From positions 62,001 to 126,000 of the forward strand of contig VGDM01000006.1 in NCBI GenBank assembly GCA_016869715.1: a DNA stretch of 64,000 nt, given 5' to 3'. The stretch's first letter is position 1; each line of letters starts with the position of its first letter. Both the position numbers and the translations under genes were made by a program. Of this stretch, positions 44,253-54,117 are shown in pieces. Under the pieces are notes generated by a model. That model saw nothing but the letters and a program-made list of their open reading frames with translations. It ran no database searches and was not told the origin of the DNA. This stretch comes from Alphaproteobacteria bacterium. Lineage in GTDB: Bacteria; Pseudomonadota; Alphaproteobacteria; Acetobacterales; Acetobacteraceae.

Positions 44253-45991
44253 TGCCCGCGCAAATTACACGTCGCAGCACGGATATTCTGGTGCTGGGCG
44301 CGGGCGGGGCGGGGTTGCTCGCGGCCCTTCACGCCAAGGCCGGCAATCCCGCGCTGGAAGTCACCATTGCGGTGAAGGGCTTGCTCGGCAAGTGCGGCTG
44401 CACGCGCATGGTGCAGGGCGGCTATAATGTCGCGATTGCCGAGGGCGATTCCGCTGAGCGTCATTTCATGGACACGCTTGATGGCGGCAAATGGCTGAAT
44501 GACCAGGATTTGGCCTGGACGCTTGTGGTCGACGCGCAGCGGCGCATTCGTGAATTGGAAAATCGCTGGGGCTGTTTTTTCGATCGCAATGTCGATGGTA
44601 CCATTCACCAGAAAGCCTTTGCCGGACAGACTTTTGATCGCACTGTGCATAAGGGTGATCTGACCGGGATTGAGATTGTCAATCGCCTGGCGGAGCAGAT
44701 TTGGGCGCATGGCATTCAGCGCTTGGAAGAACATCGCGCGGTGGCACTTATTCCAAGCGCGGATGGCGCGCGGCTTTCGGGTGTGCTGCTGATTGATATG
44801 CGCTCAGGCGGTTTAGTGTTTCTGCAGGCGAGGGCCGTGATGCTCGGCACCGGTGGTGGGCCCACCATGTATAAATACCACACGCCATCAGGCGATAAAT
44901 CCTGTGATGGCATGGCGATGGCGCTGCGCGCCGGCTTGCCTTTGCGCGATATGGAAATGGTGCAATTCCACCCGACTGGCGTGCTGGCGGGCCCAGGCAC
45001 GCGCATGACGGGGACGATCATTGAGGAAGGCTTGCGCGGCGCGGGCGGCTATTTGCTGGGTGGTGATGGCAAGCGCTTCATGGCGAAATACGACAAACGC
45101 GCTGAACGTGCGACGCGCGATATCGTGAGCCGTTCCATGCAGCGCGAAATCCTTGCCGGCAATGTGAACGATGCGGGCGGGCTTTGGATTGAAATGGGGC
45201 ACCTAGGACCGGAACGCGTGCGGCGCGAATTCAAGGGCATGGTCGAACGCTGCGCCGATATGGGCTTTGACCTGGCCGGCGGCCGCGTGCCCGTGGTGCC
45301 GACTGCGCATTACATGATGGGCGGGGTGGTATTCCGCCCGGATGGCAGCACGGCCTCACCAGGGCTTTTCGCAGCCGGTGAGGATACGGGCGGTGTGCAT
45401 GGCGCCAATCGCTTGGGCGGCAATGGGGTTGCGAATTCCACTGTATTTGGCGGCATTGCCGGCGATACCATGGCCGCCTGGGTGCCACGCGAAGGGGCGC
45501 TGGTGCCGCCCGATGCAAACGCGTTGGATGCTGCGGTTGCCGCGCTTGAAGCGCCCTTCGCGCGACCGACGCGCAACCTATCGCCACTGCGCCATGCCTT
45601 GCAGGAAATGATGTGGGACAAGGCCGGCATTCTGCGCGATGCGGCGGGGCTTGCTGAAGCGACCACCGCGCTGGATGCCTTGGAGGCTGAGCTTGATGCT
45701 TCCGGTGTTGATGGCGCCAATCGCGCCTTCAACCTCACCTGGCATGATTGGCTCAATCTAAAATCGCTTCTGTTGGTGAGCCGCGCGATTGTGGTGGCGT
45801 CCGAGGCGCGCGAGGAATCACGTGGCGCGCATTGGCGAGAAGATTTTCCGGAAACGCGCGATGACCACGCCGGGCTTGCTGCAACATCCGTGCGACTGGA
45901 AAGCGGGCGCGTGGTTTTGCAATGGCTGAAGGTTGACTTCACGCGCCTGAAGCCGGGCGAAAGCCTGCTCACACCGGTCGCGGCGGAGTAA
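44252..45991 (+). CDS. SdhA/FrdA-like flavoprotein, covalent-FAD His replaced by Cys
   Basis: This 579-residue FAD protein belongs to the succinate dehydrogenase/fumarate reductase family. The dinucleotide motif GAGGAG is at residues 16-21; active-site segments MVQFHPTGVLAG, DIVSRSMQREI and HGANRLGGNGVANS are conserved. Where SdhA has His five residues before QGG, this protein has Cys50 (GCTRMVQGG). The FAD is therefore probably non-covalent or differently attached. It starts one base before the hydratase beta stop and ends the operon. Confidence 0.88.
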   Translation: MPAQITRRSTDILVLGAGGAGLLAALHAKAGNPALEVTIAVKGLLGKCGCTRMVQGGYNVAIAEGDSAERHFMDTLDGGKWLNDQDLAWTLVVDAQRRIRELENRWGCFFDRNVDGTIHQKAFAGQTFDRTVHKGDLTGIEIVNRLAEQIWAHGIQRLEEHRAVALIPSADGARLSGVLLIDMRSGGLVFLQARAVMLGTGGGPTMYKYHTPSGDKSCDGMAMALRAGLPLRDMEMVQFHPTGVLAGPGTRMTGTIIEEGLRGAGGYLLGGDGKRFMAKYDKRAERATRDIVSRSMQREILAGNVNDAGGLWIEMGHLGPERVRREFKGMVERCADMGFDLAGGRVPVVPTAHYMMGGVVFRPDGSTASPGLFAAGEDTGGVHGANRLGGNGVANSTVFGGIAGDTMAAWVPREGALVPPDANALDAAVAALEAPFARPTRNLSPLRHALQEMMWDKAGILRDAAGLAEATTALDALEAELDASGVDGANRAFNLTWHDWLNLKSLLLVSRAIVVASEAREESRGAHWREDFPETRDDHAGLAATSVRLESGRVVLQWLKVDFTRLKPGESLLTPVAAE

Positions 45992-46114
45992 CGCCGCTCT
46001 TGACTTTTATTGGAGCGTCGCCTCACCCTGAGAGGAAAGGGTAATTCGCAATCGCGCCGTGAGGCTCAGGCCCAAGCATCGCGACCCTCACTCCTGTTTG
46101 GAGAGGACGCAACA

Positions 46115-46930
46115 ATGGCGTCTCCCACTACCATGACCGCTTTGCAACTATCCCGGCGCATTGGCCTGCCTGATGCGCCTGTTATTCTTGATGTCCGGAT
46201 AGCCGAAGATGTTGCCGCCGATCTCCGCTGCCTTCCAGGCGCTAACGCGCGCCATTTCCGCAGTGTTCCGACCTGGGCCGGCGAATTCACTGTCCGGAAC
46301 GTGGTTGTTTCATGCCAATAGGGCCTGAAGCTGAGCGAGGGCGTGGCCGCTTGGCTCCGTCATGCTGGCATTACCGCCGAAAAGCTTGAGGGCGGATTTG
46401 AGGCGTGGGCGGCCGCCCAATTGCCTCTCGTTAAGCCTGAGCATGTGCCGGCGCGCCTTGCGCAAGGCCATACGCTTTGGGTCACGCGGGCGCGCCCCAA
46501 GGTAGATCGCACCGCCTGCCCCTGGCTTATTCGCCGGTTCATTGATCCCAGCGCTGTTTTTCTTTTCGCTGCTGCCCCTGAAGTCGCTGCCGTGGCGGAT
46601 CGCTTCGGCGCAACGCCCTTTGATATTGAGGGCCTGTTCTGGTCGCATCGTGGGTCTCTTTGCACCTTCGATGTCATGCTGGATGAATCTGGCTTGCACA
46701 CAGCGGCGCTGGATCGCTTGGCGATGACTATTCGCGGCGCTGATACCGCCCGCTTGGATTTGGCGCCAAAAGCTGCGGGGTTACTCGCCGTATCGCTTGG
46801 CTTGTCACGCATGTATCCCGATGATTTGAGGCAATTGGACGCTGGCTTGGCGCTATACGATGCCTTTTATCGTTTGGCGCGAGATGCGGTAGAAGTGTTC
46901 CATAACTGGCCCGGACCGAGAACCCCATGA
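46115..46930 (+). pseudogene. Rhodanese-ChrB fusion gene with in-frame TAG
   Basis: The reading frame begins with a rhodanese-like domain (MASPTTMTALQLSRRIGLP) and reaches VVVSCQ, then hits TAG at 46319-46321, then continues in the same frame GLKLSEGVAAWLRHAG and a ChrB-type C-terminal domain (TACPWLIRRFIDPSAVF, FDVMLDESGL). One base change, AAG to TAG, explains the stop. The downstream part (from a GTG at 46343) could be made alone by reinitiation. ChrB domains regulate or support chromate efflux; the intact chrA follows with a four-base overlap. Confidence 0.85.
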
Positions 46931-48258
46931 ACCAGACCTCTTTTCCCGCCTTCCCCAGCTTTGCCGAGGCGTTGCGCGTGTGGCTCCGCATCGGTTTGCT
47001 GTCCTTCGGCGGGCCGGCCGCGCAGATTGCGGTCATGCATCGTGAAGTGGTGGAACAGCGCCATTGGGTATCCGATGCGCGTTTTCTGCATGCGTTGAAT
47101 TTCTGCATGCTGCTGCCGGGCCCAGAGGCGCAGCAATTGGCAACCTATCTCGGCTGGCTGATGCATGGCGTGCGTGGCGGGCTGGTGGCGGGGTTACTAT
47201 TCATCCTGCCCGGTGCGGCGGTGATGCTTTCGCTGTCCATCATCTATGCAACCTTGGGCAATGTGCCGGTCGTCGCCGCGCTGTTCTTTGGCCTCAAATG
47301 CGCGGTGCTGGTGCTGGTGGTGGAAGCGCTCATCCGGGTGGCGAAGCGCGCGCTAAAAGGGCCGGCGCCGATAGCACTTGCCATCGCCGCATTCGCCGCA
47401 CTTGCGCTGTTCAATGTGCCATTTCCGCTGGTGGTGCTGGGCGCGCTCGCGATTGGTTTTGCTTTGCCCCAGGCTTTCAGCGGTGCGGGCCATAGTGCCG
47501 CGAAGGATGGCCCGCCGGCGCTATTGGATGCCGCCATCGCCGCCGATCCGGAACGCCCAGCGCGCATGGCCGGCGCTGCGCGGCGCGGTGGGCTGATTGC
47601 GCTCGCCCTCTGGCTCTGGCCCGTTGTGCTGCTGCTGGGATCGGGCGTTTATGGCAATATTGCTTGGTTTTTTTCCAAGCTTGCGGTGGTGACTTTTGGT
47701 GGCGCCTATGCGGTGCTCGCCTATGCCGCGCAGGAAGCCGTGGAGCATTACCAATGGCTCTCCGCGCCCGAAATGCTGGCGGGCCTCGGCCTCGCGGAAA
47801 CGACGCCCGGGCCGCTGATTTTGGTGCTGCAATTTGTGGGCTTCCTCGCGGGCTATCGCGTGGATGGTGTGCTGGGCGGTGTGGCGGGCAGTGTGCTGAC
47901 GCTTTGGGTCACTTTCGCGCCCTGCTTCGCCTGGATTTTTCTGGGCGCGCCCTTTGTTGAAAAACTCCACGCCGCGCCTCGATTGAAGGGCGCCTTGGGC
48001 GCGGTGACGGCGGCGGCGGTGGGTGTGATCGCCAATTTGGCACTGTGGTTTGGGCTGCGTGTGATTTTCCGCGATGTGCAGGTCAGCAGCTTCGGGCAAA
48101 TCAGGCTTGATCTGCCGGTACTGACCAGCCTTGACCCGGCAGCACTGGCGCTGGCGGTCTTCGCTGCCGTGCTGCTATTCCCGATGAAGCAAGGCCTGAC
48201 TCGCAGCCTTGGCTTCACCGCGCTGGCGGGGTTGGTGCTGAAATTGGCGGGGTTTTGA
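46927..48258 (+). CDS. chrA: Chromate efflux transporter
   Basis: This 443-residue membrane protein belongs to the CHR family, which exports chromate with two homologous halves. The first-half motif RIGLLSFGGPAAQIAVMHRE and the second-half KLAVVTFGGAYAVLAYAAQE are both present, as are NFCMLLPGPEAQQLATYLGW and GLGLAETTPGPLILVLQFVG. About ten to twelve membrane segments are visible. It overlaps the interrupted rhodanese-ChrB gene, so its translation may be weakened by the upstream stop. Confidence 0.93.
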   Translation: MNQTSFPAFPSFAEALRVWLRIGLLSFGGPAAQIAVMHREVVEQRHWVSDARFLHALNFCMLLPGPEAQQLATYLGWLMHGVRGGLVAGLLFILPGAAVMLSLSIIYATLGNVPVVAALFFGLKCAVLVLVVEALIRVAKRALKGPAPIALAIAAFAALALFNVPFPLVVLGALAIGFALPQAFSGAGHSAAKDGPPALLDAAIAADPERPARMAGAARRGGLIALALWLWPVVLLLGSGVYGNIAWFFSKLAVVTFGGAYAVLAYAAQEAVEHYQWLSAPEMLAGLGLAETTPGPLILVLQFVGFLAGYRVDGVLGGVAGSVLTLWVTFAPCFAWIFLGAPFVEKLHAAPRLKGALGAVTAAAVGVIANLALWFGLRVIFRDVQVSSFGQIRLDLPVLTSLDPAALALAVFAAVLLFPMKQGLTRSLGFTALAGLVLKLAGF

Positions 48259-48267
48259 GGCGACCCA

Positions 48268-49374
48268 TCACTCTGGCGTGAACGCCTCATGCACCGCGGT
48301 CTGGATGCCGCCGCCGACAATCGGGCCGCCACCCGCGACATAAATCCAATCGCCAATCAGCGCCGCGCCCAAACCATGCCGCGGGGTCGGCATGGGCGCG
48401 TGATGCTGCCAGCTATCGGTGGCGGGGTCATAGGATTCCACCGTGCCGATCACGCGATCAATCGGGCGGTTTTGCGCGTCATAAAGCCTTTCCTCACCAC
48501 CCATGCACCAGAAACGCCCGCGCAGCGCCGCCATGCCATGGCCGGAACGCGGTGTTGGGATTGGCGCGCGTAGCCGCCAGGTATCGCTGGCGGGATCATA
48601 GACGTGATGCAGGCCGGTGTTGCTTTCAAAGGTGTTGAAGCGCCCGCCAGCGACATGAATGCGCCCTTCCCAGACCACCACGCCCGCATGATCACGCCCC
48701 GCCGGCAGTGGGCGGAGCAGCGTCCATTTGTCCGTCTGCGGATCGTAAACCTCATTCCAGGAAATACTGGCGCGTTCGGGCGCGGGGTCAGTTGCGCCGC
48801 CGATATGATAAATCTTGCCACCCACGGCGGCGACAGCGCCGGCGCCACGCGGGCGCGGCATGGGCGCGATGGCCGACCAACGATCCGCGGCCGCATCGTA
48901 GACAAAGGCCTTGGTGTCAGAGGCGCGGTTCTGTTGGGTAAAACCGCCCAGTGCGTAAATCCGTCCCGCATCGGCCACCACGCCGACATGATTGGCGCCG
49001 CGTGGCAAGGGCGCGGCTTCCTGCCAGCGATCCGTCGCCGGGTCATAGACATGGTGATAGGGCTGATCCACAAGCCCCTGCGCATAGCCACCAATGACAT
49101 GCAGCTTACCCGCCCAGGCGGTGGCCCAGGCCATTTCACTGCGCGGCAGTGGCAATGGGGCGCGCGAGACCCAACGCCCAGGCACACCAGCCGGTGCGGG
49201 GCTGGTCACCACACGCTGCGCCAATTGCTCAGGTGTCAGCGCCTGCGGATTGGGCCCGCGCAAGGCGGACATTTGATCCGCCGGAATATTCGCACCGTGA
49301 TGCCCGTCATGCTGCGCCTGCGCCGCCCCCGCCAGCATCGCAACACCTGTTCCGAGAAAAGCCCTGCGCCGCAT
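48268..49374 (-). CDS. Secreted Kelch-repeat protein
   Basis: This 368-residue protein begins with a Tat-like signal (MRRRAFLGTGVAMLAGAAQA) and carries about six Kelch beta-propeller blades. Repeats such as GKLHVIGGYAQG, GRIYALGGFTQQ and GKIYHIGGATDP end in double glycines, followed by VYDPATDRW-type segments. The propeller probably binds a protein or sugar in the periplasm. It converges on chrA. No enzyme domain is attached. Confidence 0.87.
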   Translation of the reverse strand: MRRRAFLGTGVAMLAGAAQAQHDGHHGANIPADQMSALRGPNPQALTPEQLAQRVVTSPAPAGVPGRWVSRAPLPLPRSEMAWATAWAGKLHVIGGYAQGLVDQPYHHVYDPATDRWQEAAPLPRGANHVGVVADAGRIYALGGFTQQNRASDTKAFVYDAAADRWSAIAPMPRPRGAGAVAAVGGKIYHIGGATDPAPERASISWNEVYDPQTDKWTLLRPLPAGRDHAGVVVWEGRIHVAGGRFNTFESNTGLHHVYDPASDTWRLRAPIPTPRSGHGMAALRGRFWCMGGEERLYDAQNRPIDRVIGTVESYDPATDSWQHHAPMPTPRHGLGAALIGDWIYVAGGGPIVGGGIQTAVHEAFTPE

Positions 49375-49438
49375 TTGTGATACCCCCTGCTCGAATGGCC
49401 CAAGGCGTGCGCGAATACGGCGCCTGATCAAGCCCTAT

Positions 49439-52042
49439 TCAGGCGGCTTCGGCTTGGGTTGCCTCCGGTGCGGCATGGCGCACTTCCAGCCCATCAGGGC
49501 TGGCCGTGACCGTCAGGCTCTCGCCATCCTTCACGCTGCCTTCAAGCAGCAGCCCCGCCAGCTTGTCCTGCAGGTTCCGCTGAATGGTGCGCTTCAGGGG
49601 ACGCGCACCATAAACCGGATCATAGCCTGCTTCCGCCAGCCATTCCCGCGCTGCCTGATCCAAGGAGAGCGTGATTTTGCGATCTTCCAGCAACCGGCGC
49701 AGGCCGCGCAGCTGAATATCCACAATCGCCGCCATATCCCCACGCGCGAGGCGGCGGAACAGCACAATCTCATCCAACCGATTGAGGAATTCCGGCCGGA
49801 AACGTTCGCGCACCGAACGCATCACTGAAGGCCGCGCCGCTTCGATATCGGCGGACTCCGGCAATTCTGCGATGGCATGCGCACCAAGATTACTGGTCAG
49901 CACAATGATGGTGTTGCGGAAATCAGCCGTCCGCCCCTGACCATCCGTCAGCCGCCCATCATCCAGCACCTGCAACAGCACATTGAAGAGATCATCATGG
50001 GCCTTTTCGACCTCATCAAACAAAATCACCTGATAGGGTCGCCGACGCACGGCTTCCGTTAGCGCACCACCTTCCTCATAACCCACATAGCCAGGTGGCG
50101 CGCCAATCAGCCGTGATACCGCGTGCTTTTCCATATACTCAGACATGTCAATGCGCGTCATTGCGCGTTCATCATCGAACAGGAAGGAAGCGAGCGACTT
50201 CACCAATTCCGTTTTGCCGACACCCGTCGGGCCGAGGAACAGGAAGCTACCAATCGGGCGATTGGGGTCCTGCAAACCGGCGCGCGCGCGGCGCACGGCT
50301 TTGGATACCGCTTCAAGCGCTTCTTCCTGACCAACCACGCGCTTGCGCAACTGATCTTCCATGCGCAGCAGCTTGGCGCGTTCGCCTTCCAGCATTTTCT
50401 CAACCGGGATCCCGGTCCAGCGGCTGACCACGGCAGCAATGCCTTCTTCGGTCACGGCTTCATTCACCAGCTTGGCATCGCCATTGCCGGCATCCGCAAG
50501 CTTCCTTTCAATGCCGGGAATAACGCCATAGAGCAGTTCGGAAGCCTTGGTCAGATCGCCGCGGCGTTGGGCCAATTCAACCTCGGTCCGCGCCTTGTCC
50601 AATTCTTCCTTGAGCTTCTGGCTTTCAACCACCTTGCCCTTTTCGGATTCCCAACGCCTGGTCATGGCGGCTGAGCTTTCCTCAAGCTCCGCCAATTCCT
50701 TTTCAAGCTTGGCGAGGCGATCACGCGATGCCGCATCATCTTCCTTCTTCAGCGCTTCGCGTTCAATCTTGAGGCGCATGAGGTCGCGGTCAATCACGTC
50801 CAGCTCCTCGGGCTTGCTATCTACCTGCATGCGAAGGCGCGATGAAGCCTCATCCACCAAATCAATCGCCTTGTCGGGCAGGAAGCGATCCGTGATGTAG
50901 CGGTTGGACAGGGTGGCGGCGGCCACCAGCGCGCCATCGGCAATGCGCACCCCGTGATGGAGTTCATATTTTTCCTTAATGCCGCGCAAGATGGAGATGG
51001 TGTCTTCCACGCTCGGCTCACCAACAAAAACCGGCTGGAAGCGCCGCGCCAGCGCCGCATCCTTTTCAACGTGCTTGCGGTACTCATCAAGCGTGGTGGC
51101 ACTAATGCAATGCAATTCACCGCGCGCCAGGGCAGGCTTCAACAGGTTTGATGCATCCATCGCCCCATCCGCCTTGCCCGCGCCGACCAGCGTGTGCATC
51201 TCGTCAATGAACAAGATGATTTCGCCCTCAGCCCGCGTGGTTTCTGCCAGCACGGCCTTCAGGCGTTCTTCAAACTCACCGCGATATTTCGCACCAGCTA
51301 CCATCGCACCCAGGTCAAGCGCCATTACGCGCTTGGTCTTTAGCGCCTCCGGTACATCCCCATTGATAATGCGCAGCGCCAGCCCTTCCACAATCGCGGT
51401 TTTGCCCACGCCGGGTTCACCGATCAGCACAGGGTTGTTCTTGGTGCGGCGCGCCAGCACCTGAATGGCGCGACGGATTTCCTCTTCACGGCCAATCACC
51501 GGGTCAAGCTTACCCTGACGCGCGACTTCCGTGATGTCGCGCGCGTATTTCTTCAGCGCATCAAAAATGTCTTCGGCGTTTTGGCTATTCATCGTGCGGC
51601 CCTTGCGGATTTGCGCAATGGCCTTTTCCAGCTTGTCAGGCTCGGCCCCCGCGACGCGGAGCGCACGCCCGGCATCGCCTTCACTGCCGGCGAGAGCCAC
51701 CAGCACACGGTCCTGCGCAACAAAGGCATCGCCGGCGCGATTCGCCTGTTCCTGGGCATTGCTCAGGATACGCACGATATCAGCGGAGAAGGTGGGTTGG
51801 CCGGAAGCACCGCCGCCGGTCACTTTTGGCAGGCGGGTCATGAAGTTTTCCACTGCGTTCTTGGCGCGAAGCGGATCACCGCCGGCGGCACGGATCAGGC
51901 CGCTCGCGACGCCTTCCGGGTCATCCAGCAGCGCCTTCAACAGATGCACGGGCGTCACCTGCTGGTGGAATTCGCGGATCGCAATGGTTTGCGCCGCTTG
52001 CAGAAAACCGCGGGCGCGGTCGGTAAATTTTTCGATATCCAT
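49439..52042 (-). CDS. clpB: ATP-dependent disaggregase
   Basis: This 867-residue Hsp100 chaperone dissolves protein aggregates with DnaK. It has the N-terminal clamp domain ([20 protein letters not shown]), Walker A loops GEPGVGKTA and GPTGVGKTE in two AAA+ modules, and the coiled-coil M domain in between (about residues 410-530). Length and ends are standard. A sigma-32-like promoter lies upstream (52114-52147). It is divergent from the MOSC gene. Confidence 0.97.
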   Translation of the reverse strand: MDIEKFTDRARGFLQAAQTIAIREFHQQVTPVHLLKALLDDPEGVASGLIRAAGGDPLRAKNAVENFMTRLPKVTGGGASGQPTFSADIVRILSNAQEQANRAGDAFVAQDRVLVALAGSEGDAGRALRVAGAEPDKLEKAIAQIRKGRTMNSQNAEDIFDALKKYARDITEVARQGKLDPVIGREEEIRRAIQVLARRTKNNPVLIGEPGVGKTAIVEGLALRIINGDVPEALKTKRVMALDLGAMVAGAKYRGEFEERLKAVLAETTRAEGEIILFIDEMHTLVGAGKADGAMDASNLLKPALARGELHCISATTLDEYRKHVEKDAALARRFQPVFVGEPSVEDTISILRGIKEKYELHHGVRIADGALVAAATLSNRYITDRFLPDKAIDLVDEASSRLRMQVDSKPEELDVIDRDLMRLKIEREALKKEDDAASRDRLAKLEKELAELEESSAAMTRRWESEKGKVVESQKLKEELDKARTEVELAQRRGDLTKASELLYGVIPGIERKLADAGNGDAKLVNEAVTEEGIAAVVSRWTGIPVEKMLEGERAKLLRMEDQLRKRVVGQEEALEAVSKAVRRARAGLQDPNRPIGSFLFLGPTGVGKTELVKSLASFLFDDERAMTRIDMSEYMEKHAVSRLIGAPPGYVGYEEGGALTEAVRRRPYQVILFDEVEKAHDDLFNVLLQVLDDGRLTDGQGRTADFRNTIIVLTSNLGAHAIAELPESADIEAARPSVMRSVRERFRPEFLNRLDEIVLFRRLARGDMAAIVDIQLRGLRRLLEDRKITLSLDQAAREWLAEAGYDPVYGARPLKRTIQRNLQDKLAGLLLEGSVKDGESLTVTASPDGLEVRHAAPEATQAEAA

Positions 52043-52113
52043 GTGTTCCCTCTCCTGAGCGGACGATGCCCCTCGCCCCCGAATGGGCGACGAATGGCAT
52101 CAGATTTCTCGAT

Positions 52114-52147
52114 ATGTGGTATCTGTCTTTGATCTGCTTCAAGGGGG
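52114..52147 (-). promoter_or_regulatory. Candidate heat-shock (sigma-32) promoter of clpB
   Basis: Read on the minus strand, CCCTTGAA (52145 to 52138) is followed about 18 bases on by CCACAT (52119 to 52114). The -35 matches the CCCTTGAA heat-shock element exactly; the -10 differs at one base from CCCCAT, and spacing is longer than the Escherichia coli optimum. It lies about 70 bases upstream of clpB and ends only a few bases before the MOSC start. Confidence 0.5.
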
Positions 52148-52153
52148 AGCCCA

Positions 52154-52918
52154 ATGCGTATCGAAAAGATCTACCGCTACCCGGTGAAGGGGCTTTCGGC
52201 AGAAGCGCTGGAAGCCGTGGCGCTGACGCCTGGGGAGATGCTGGCACATGACCGGCGCTTCGCCCTTGCCCAGGGGGACGCACTTTTTGATGTGGCGGCG
52301 CCGCGCTGGCTTTCCAAGCGCAATTTCGGCTGCCTAATGGCCAATGAACGCCTCGCCCTGCTGCATACGGCCTTTGACCCGCATGACGGGAGCCTCGCCA
52401 TCCGCTCCCCGGGCGCTGCGCCCTTTCTGGGCGATACGCGAAGCGAGGCAGGCAAGGCGGCCATCGCGCGCTATTTGACGGATTTCTTGGGCCCGGAAGC
52501 GCGTGGCGAGCCCCGCTTCATTGAAGCCCCCGGCCATCGCTTTTCCGATGTGGCGATGAAGGTGGTTTCCATCATCGGCCTATCCAGCCTGCATGCGCTG
52601 GAAGCCAAGGCCGGCATGGCGCTGGACCTGCTGCGTTTCCGCGCGAATTTCTATTTCTCGGGCGGGCGCCCCTGGGCGGAGTTTGATTGGATCGGCCAGG
52701 AAATCCAGATCGGCCGGGTGCGGCTGAGGGTGGTGAAGCGCATCGTGCGCTGTGCGGCGACCGAGGTGAACCCGGAAACCGCCGCGCGTGATGCCGACCC
52801 GCCGCGCGATCTGCGCCGGCATTTCGGCCATGCAGATTTGGGGGTTTATGCGGAAGTGTTGGAAGGCGGGAATATCGCGCTTGGCGATGCCTTGGAACCG
52901 ATGATGCTGGATTTGTGA
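52154..52918 (+). CDS. MOSC domain protein
   Basis: This 254-residue protein has the MOSC N-terminal beta-barrel (MRIEKIYRYPVKGLSAEAL) and a MOSC domain with the Cys-containing motif KRIVRCAATEVNPETAARD. MOSC proteins bind molybdenum cofactor or carry sulfur; YcbX-type relatives reduce N-hydroxylated compounds. A linked molybdenum hydroxylase elsewhere in the window needs the same cofactor, but the genes are 40 kb apart. AAGGGGGA is the ribosome site. Confidence 0.88.
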   Translation: MRIEKIYRYPVKGLSAEALEAVALTPGEMLAHDRRFALAQGDALFDVAAPRWLSKRNFGCLMANERLALLHTAFDPHDGSLAIRSPGAAPFLGDTRSEAGKAAIARYLTDFLGPEARGEPRFIEAPGHRFSDVAMKVVSIIGLSSLHALEAKAGMALDLLRFRANFYFSGGRPWAEFDWIGQEIQIGRVRLRVVKRIVRCAATEVNPETAARDADPPRDLRRHFGHADLGVYAEVLEGGNIALGDALEPMMLDL

Positions 52919-52977
52919 GAATACCTTTTTTCTGCCGTGAGGTGGGAGCATACTGAGAACCTCAAAGAAGTGGCACC

Positions 52978-53298
52978 GTGACACTATGGCTCCGTCTTTT
53001 TGGTGTGCTGGCTCTAGGAATGGTCGCTGTGGCGCTTTCCGCTGCCCCTGCCGCGGCGCGTCCGCAATATGGTTATGGCTATGGTTATCATTCTCCGCGT
53101 GGACGCGGAGAGGTGGTGATCATACAGCCCCCAGTGCGTTATGCTTTGCCGCGTGTCTATTACGTTCCGCCGCCCGTGTATTACATGCCGCCGCCGCTCT
53201 ATCACTACGCGCTGCCGCAGGTCTATTACGCGCCGGCGCCTTATCCGCGTTACGGACATTACGGGCGACCAGGCATTTCGCTCAATTTCCGCTTCTGA
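52978..53298 (+). CDS. Small secreted Tyr/Pro-rich protein
   Basis: I do not recognise the family. This 106-residue protein has a signal peptide (cut near PAAA, residue 27), a YGYGYGY run, and a repetitive mid-part with two copies of YALPxVYY around PPPVYYMPPPLYHY. The C-terminus ISLNFRF ends in Phe, as in many outer-membrane proteins. The likely start is GTG at 52978. It may be a surface or cell-wall-associated peptide; composition is very unlike its neighbours. Confidence 0.6.
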   Translation: MTLWLRLFGVLALGMVAVALSAAPAAARPQYGYGYGYHSPRGRGEVVIIQPPVRYALPRVYYVPPPVYYMPPPLYHYALPQVYYAPAPYPRYGHYGRPGISLNFRF

Positions 53299-53343
53299 TC
53301 CCGGCTTGCGCGCCGCCGCTGCGCGGCGCAGATTCCGGCCAGA

Positions 53344-54117
53344 ATGTGCACGCTGATTTTGCTTAACCGGCCTGATCACACATGGCCGATGCTGATTGCC
53401 GCCAATCGGGATGAAAAGGCGGATCGCGCCTGGGATGCGCCGGCGGCCTGGTGGCCCGATTATCCCGGCGTGATCGGGGGGCGGGACCGCAGCGCGGGCG
53501 GCAGCTGGATGGCGCTTGGCCCGAATGGTGTGCTGGCGGCGGCCTTGAACCGTCCCGGCAGCCTTGGCCCGGCGCCGGGCAAACGAAGCCGAGGCGAATT
53601 GCCGCTGATGGGCGCCAAAGCAGAGACAGCGGAAGCGGCGACGGAGGCCATCACGCGGCTTGATGCCGGCGCTTGGCGGCCCTTCAACTTCGTAGTGGCT
53701 GATCAACGCAGCGCATTTTACATCGAAGCCTTGGGCGAAGGGCGCCCGCAAGCCAGGCTGCTGGCGCCCGGGCTTTCCATGGTGACATCCCACCCGCCAA
53801 ATGATGAAAGCCACCCGCGCACGCGGCGCCACTTGCCGCGATTCCGCGCTGCGGCTGCGCCCGATCCCGCGCAGGATGATTGGCGCGCCTGGGAAGAATG
53901 CTTGGCCGATGACAGCCATGAGGGCGATTTGGCCGCGACGCTCAAAGTGCCGCTGCATGGCGGGTATGGGACGGTTTCGGCCAGTCTTTTGGGGTTGGGT
54001 GCGATGGGGGAGAAGATTTGGCGCTTCTGTCCCGCGCCACCGGGAGAGAGGGTGTTTGAGCGGGTTATCTTAGGGAACCTCAGCGGGATCACCGTGACCA
54101 CAAAAAATCGACGCTAA
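53344..54117 (+). CDS. NRDE family protein
   Basis: This 257-residue protein belongs to the NRDE (TANGO2-like) family: MCTLILLNRPD with Cys2, AANRDEKADRAWDAP and VIGGRDRSAGGSWMAL are all present. Family members are N-terminal-nucleophile-like proteins of unclear function, linked to heme handling in eukaryotic TANGO2. The last 14 residues fall inside a short inverted-repeat element (54073-54141), so the natural C-terminus may have been replaced. Confidence 0.87.
   Translation: MCTLILLNRPDHTWPMLIAANRDEKADRAWDAPAAWWPDYPGVIGGRDRSAGGSWMALGPNGVLAAALNRPGSLGPAPGKRSRGELPLMGAKAETAEAATEAITRLDAGAWRPFNFVVADQRSAFYIEALGEGRPQARLLAPGLSMVTSHPPNDESHPRTRRHLPRFRAAAAPDPAQDDWRAWEECLADDSHEGDLAATLKVPLHGGYGTVSASLLGLGAMGEKIWRFCPAPPGERVFERVILGNLSGITVTTKNRR

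Noticed and set aside
53299-53340. GC-rich hairpin as a terminator after the Tyr/Pro-rich gene
   Set aside because: A stem of about seven pairs exists but no T-run follows and the next gene begins within a few bases.
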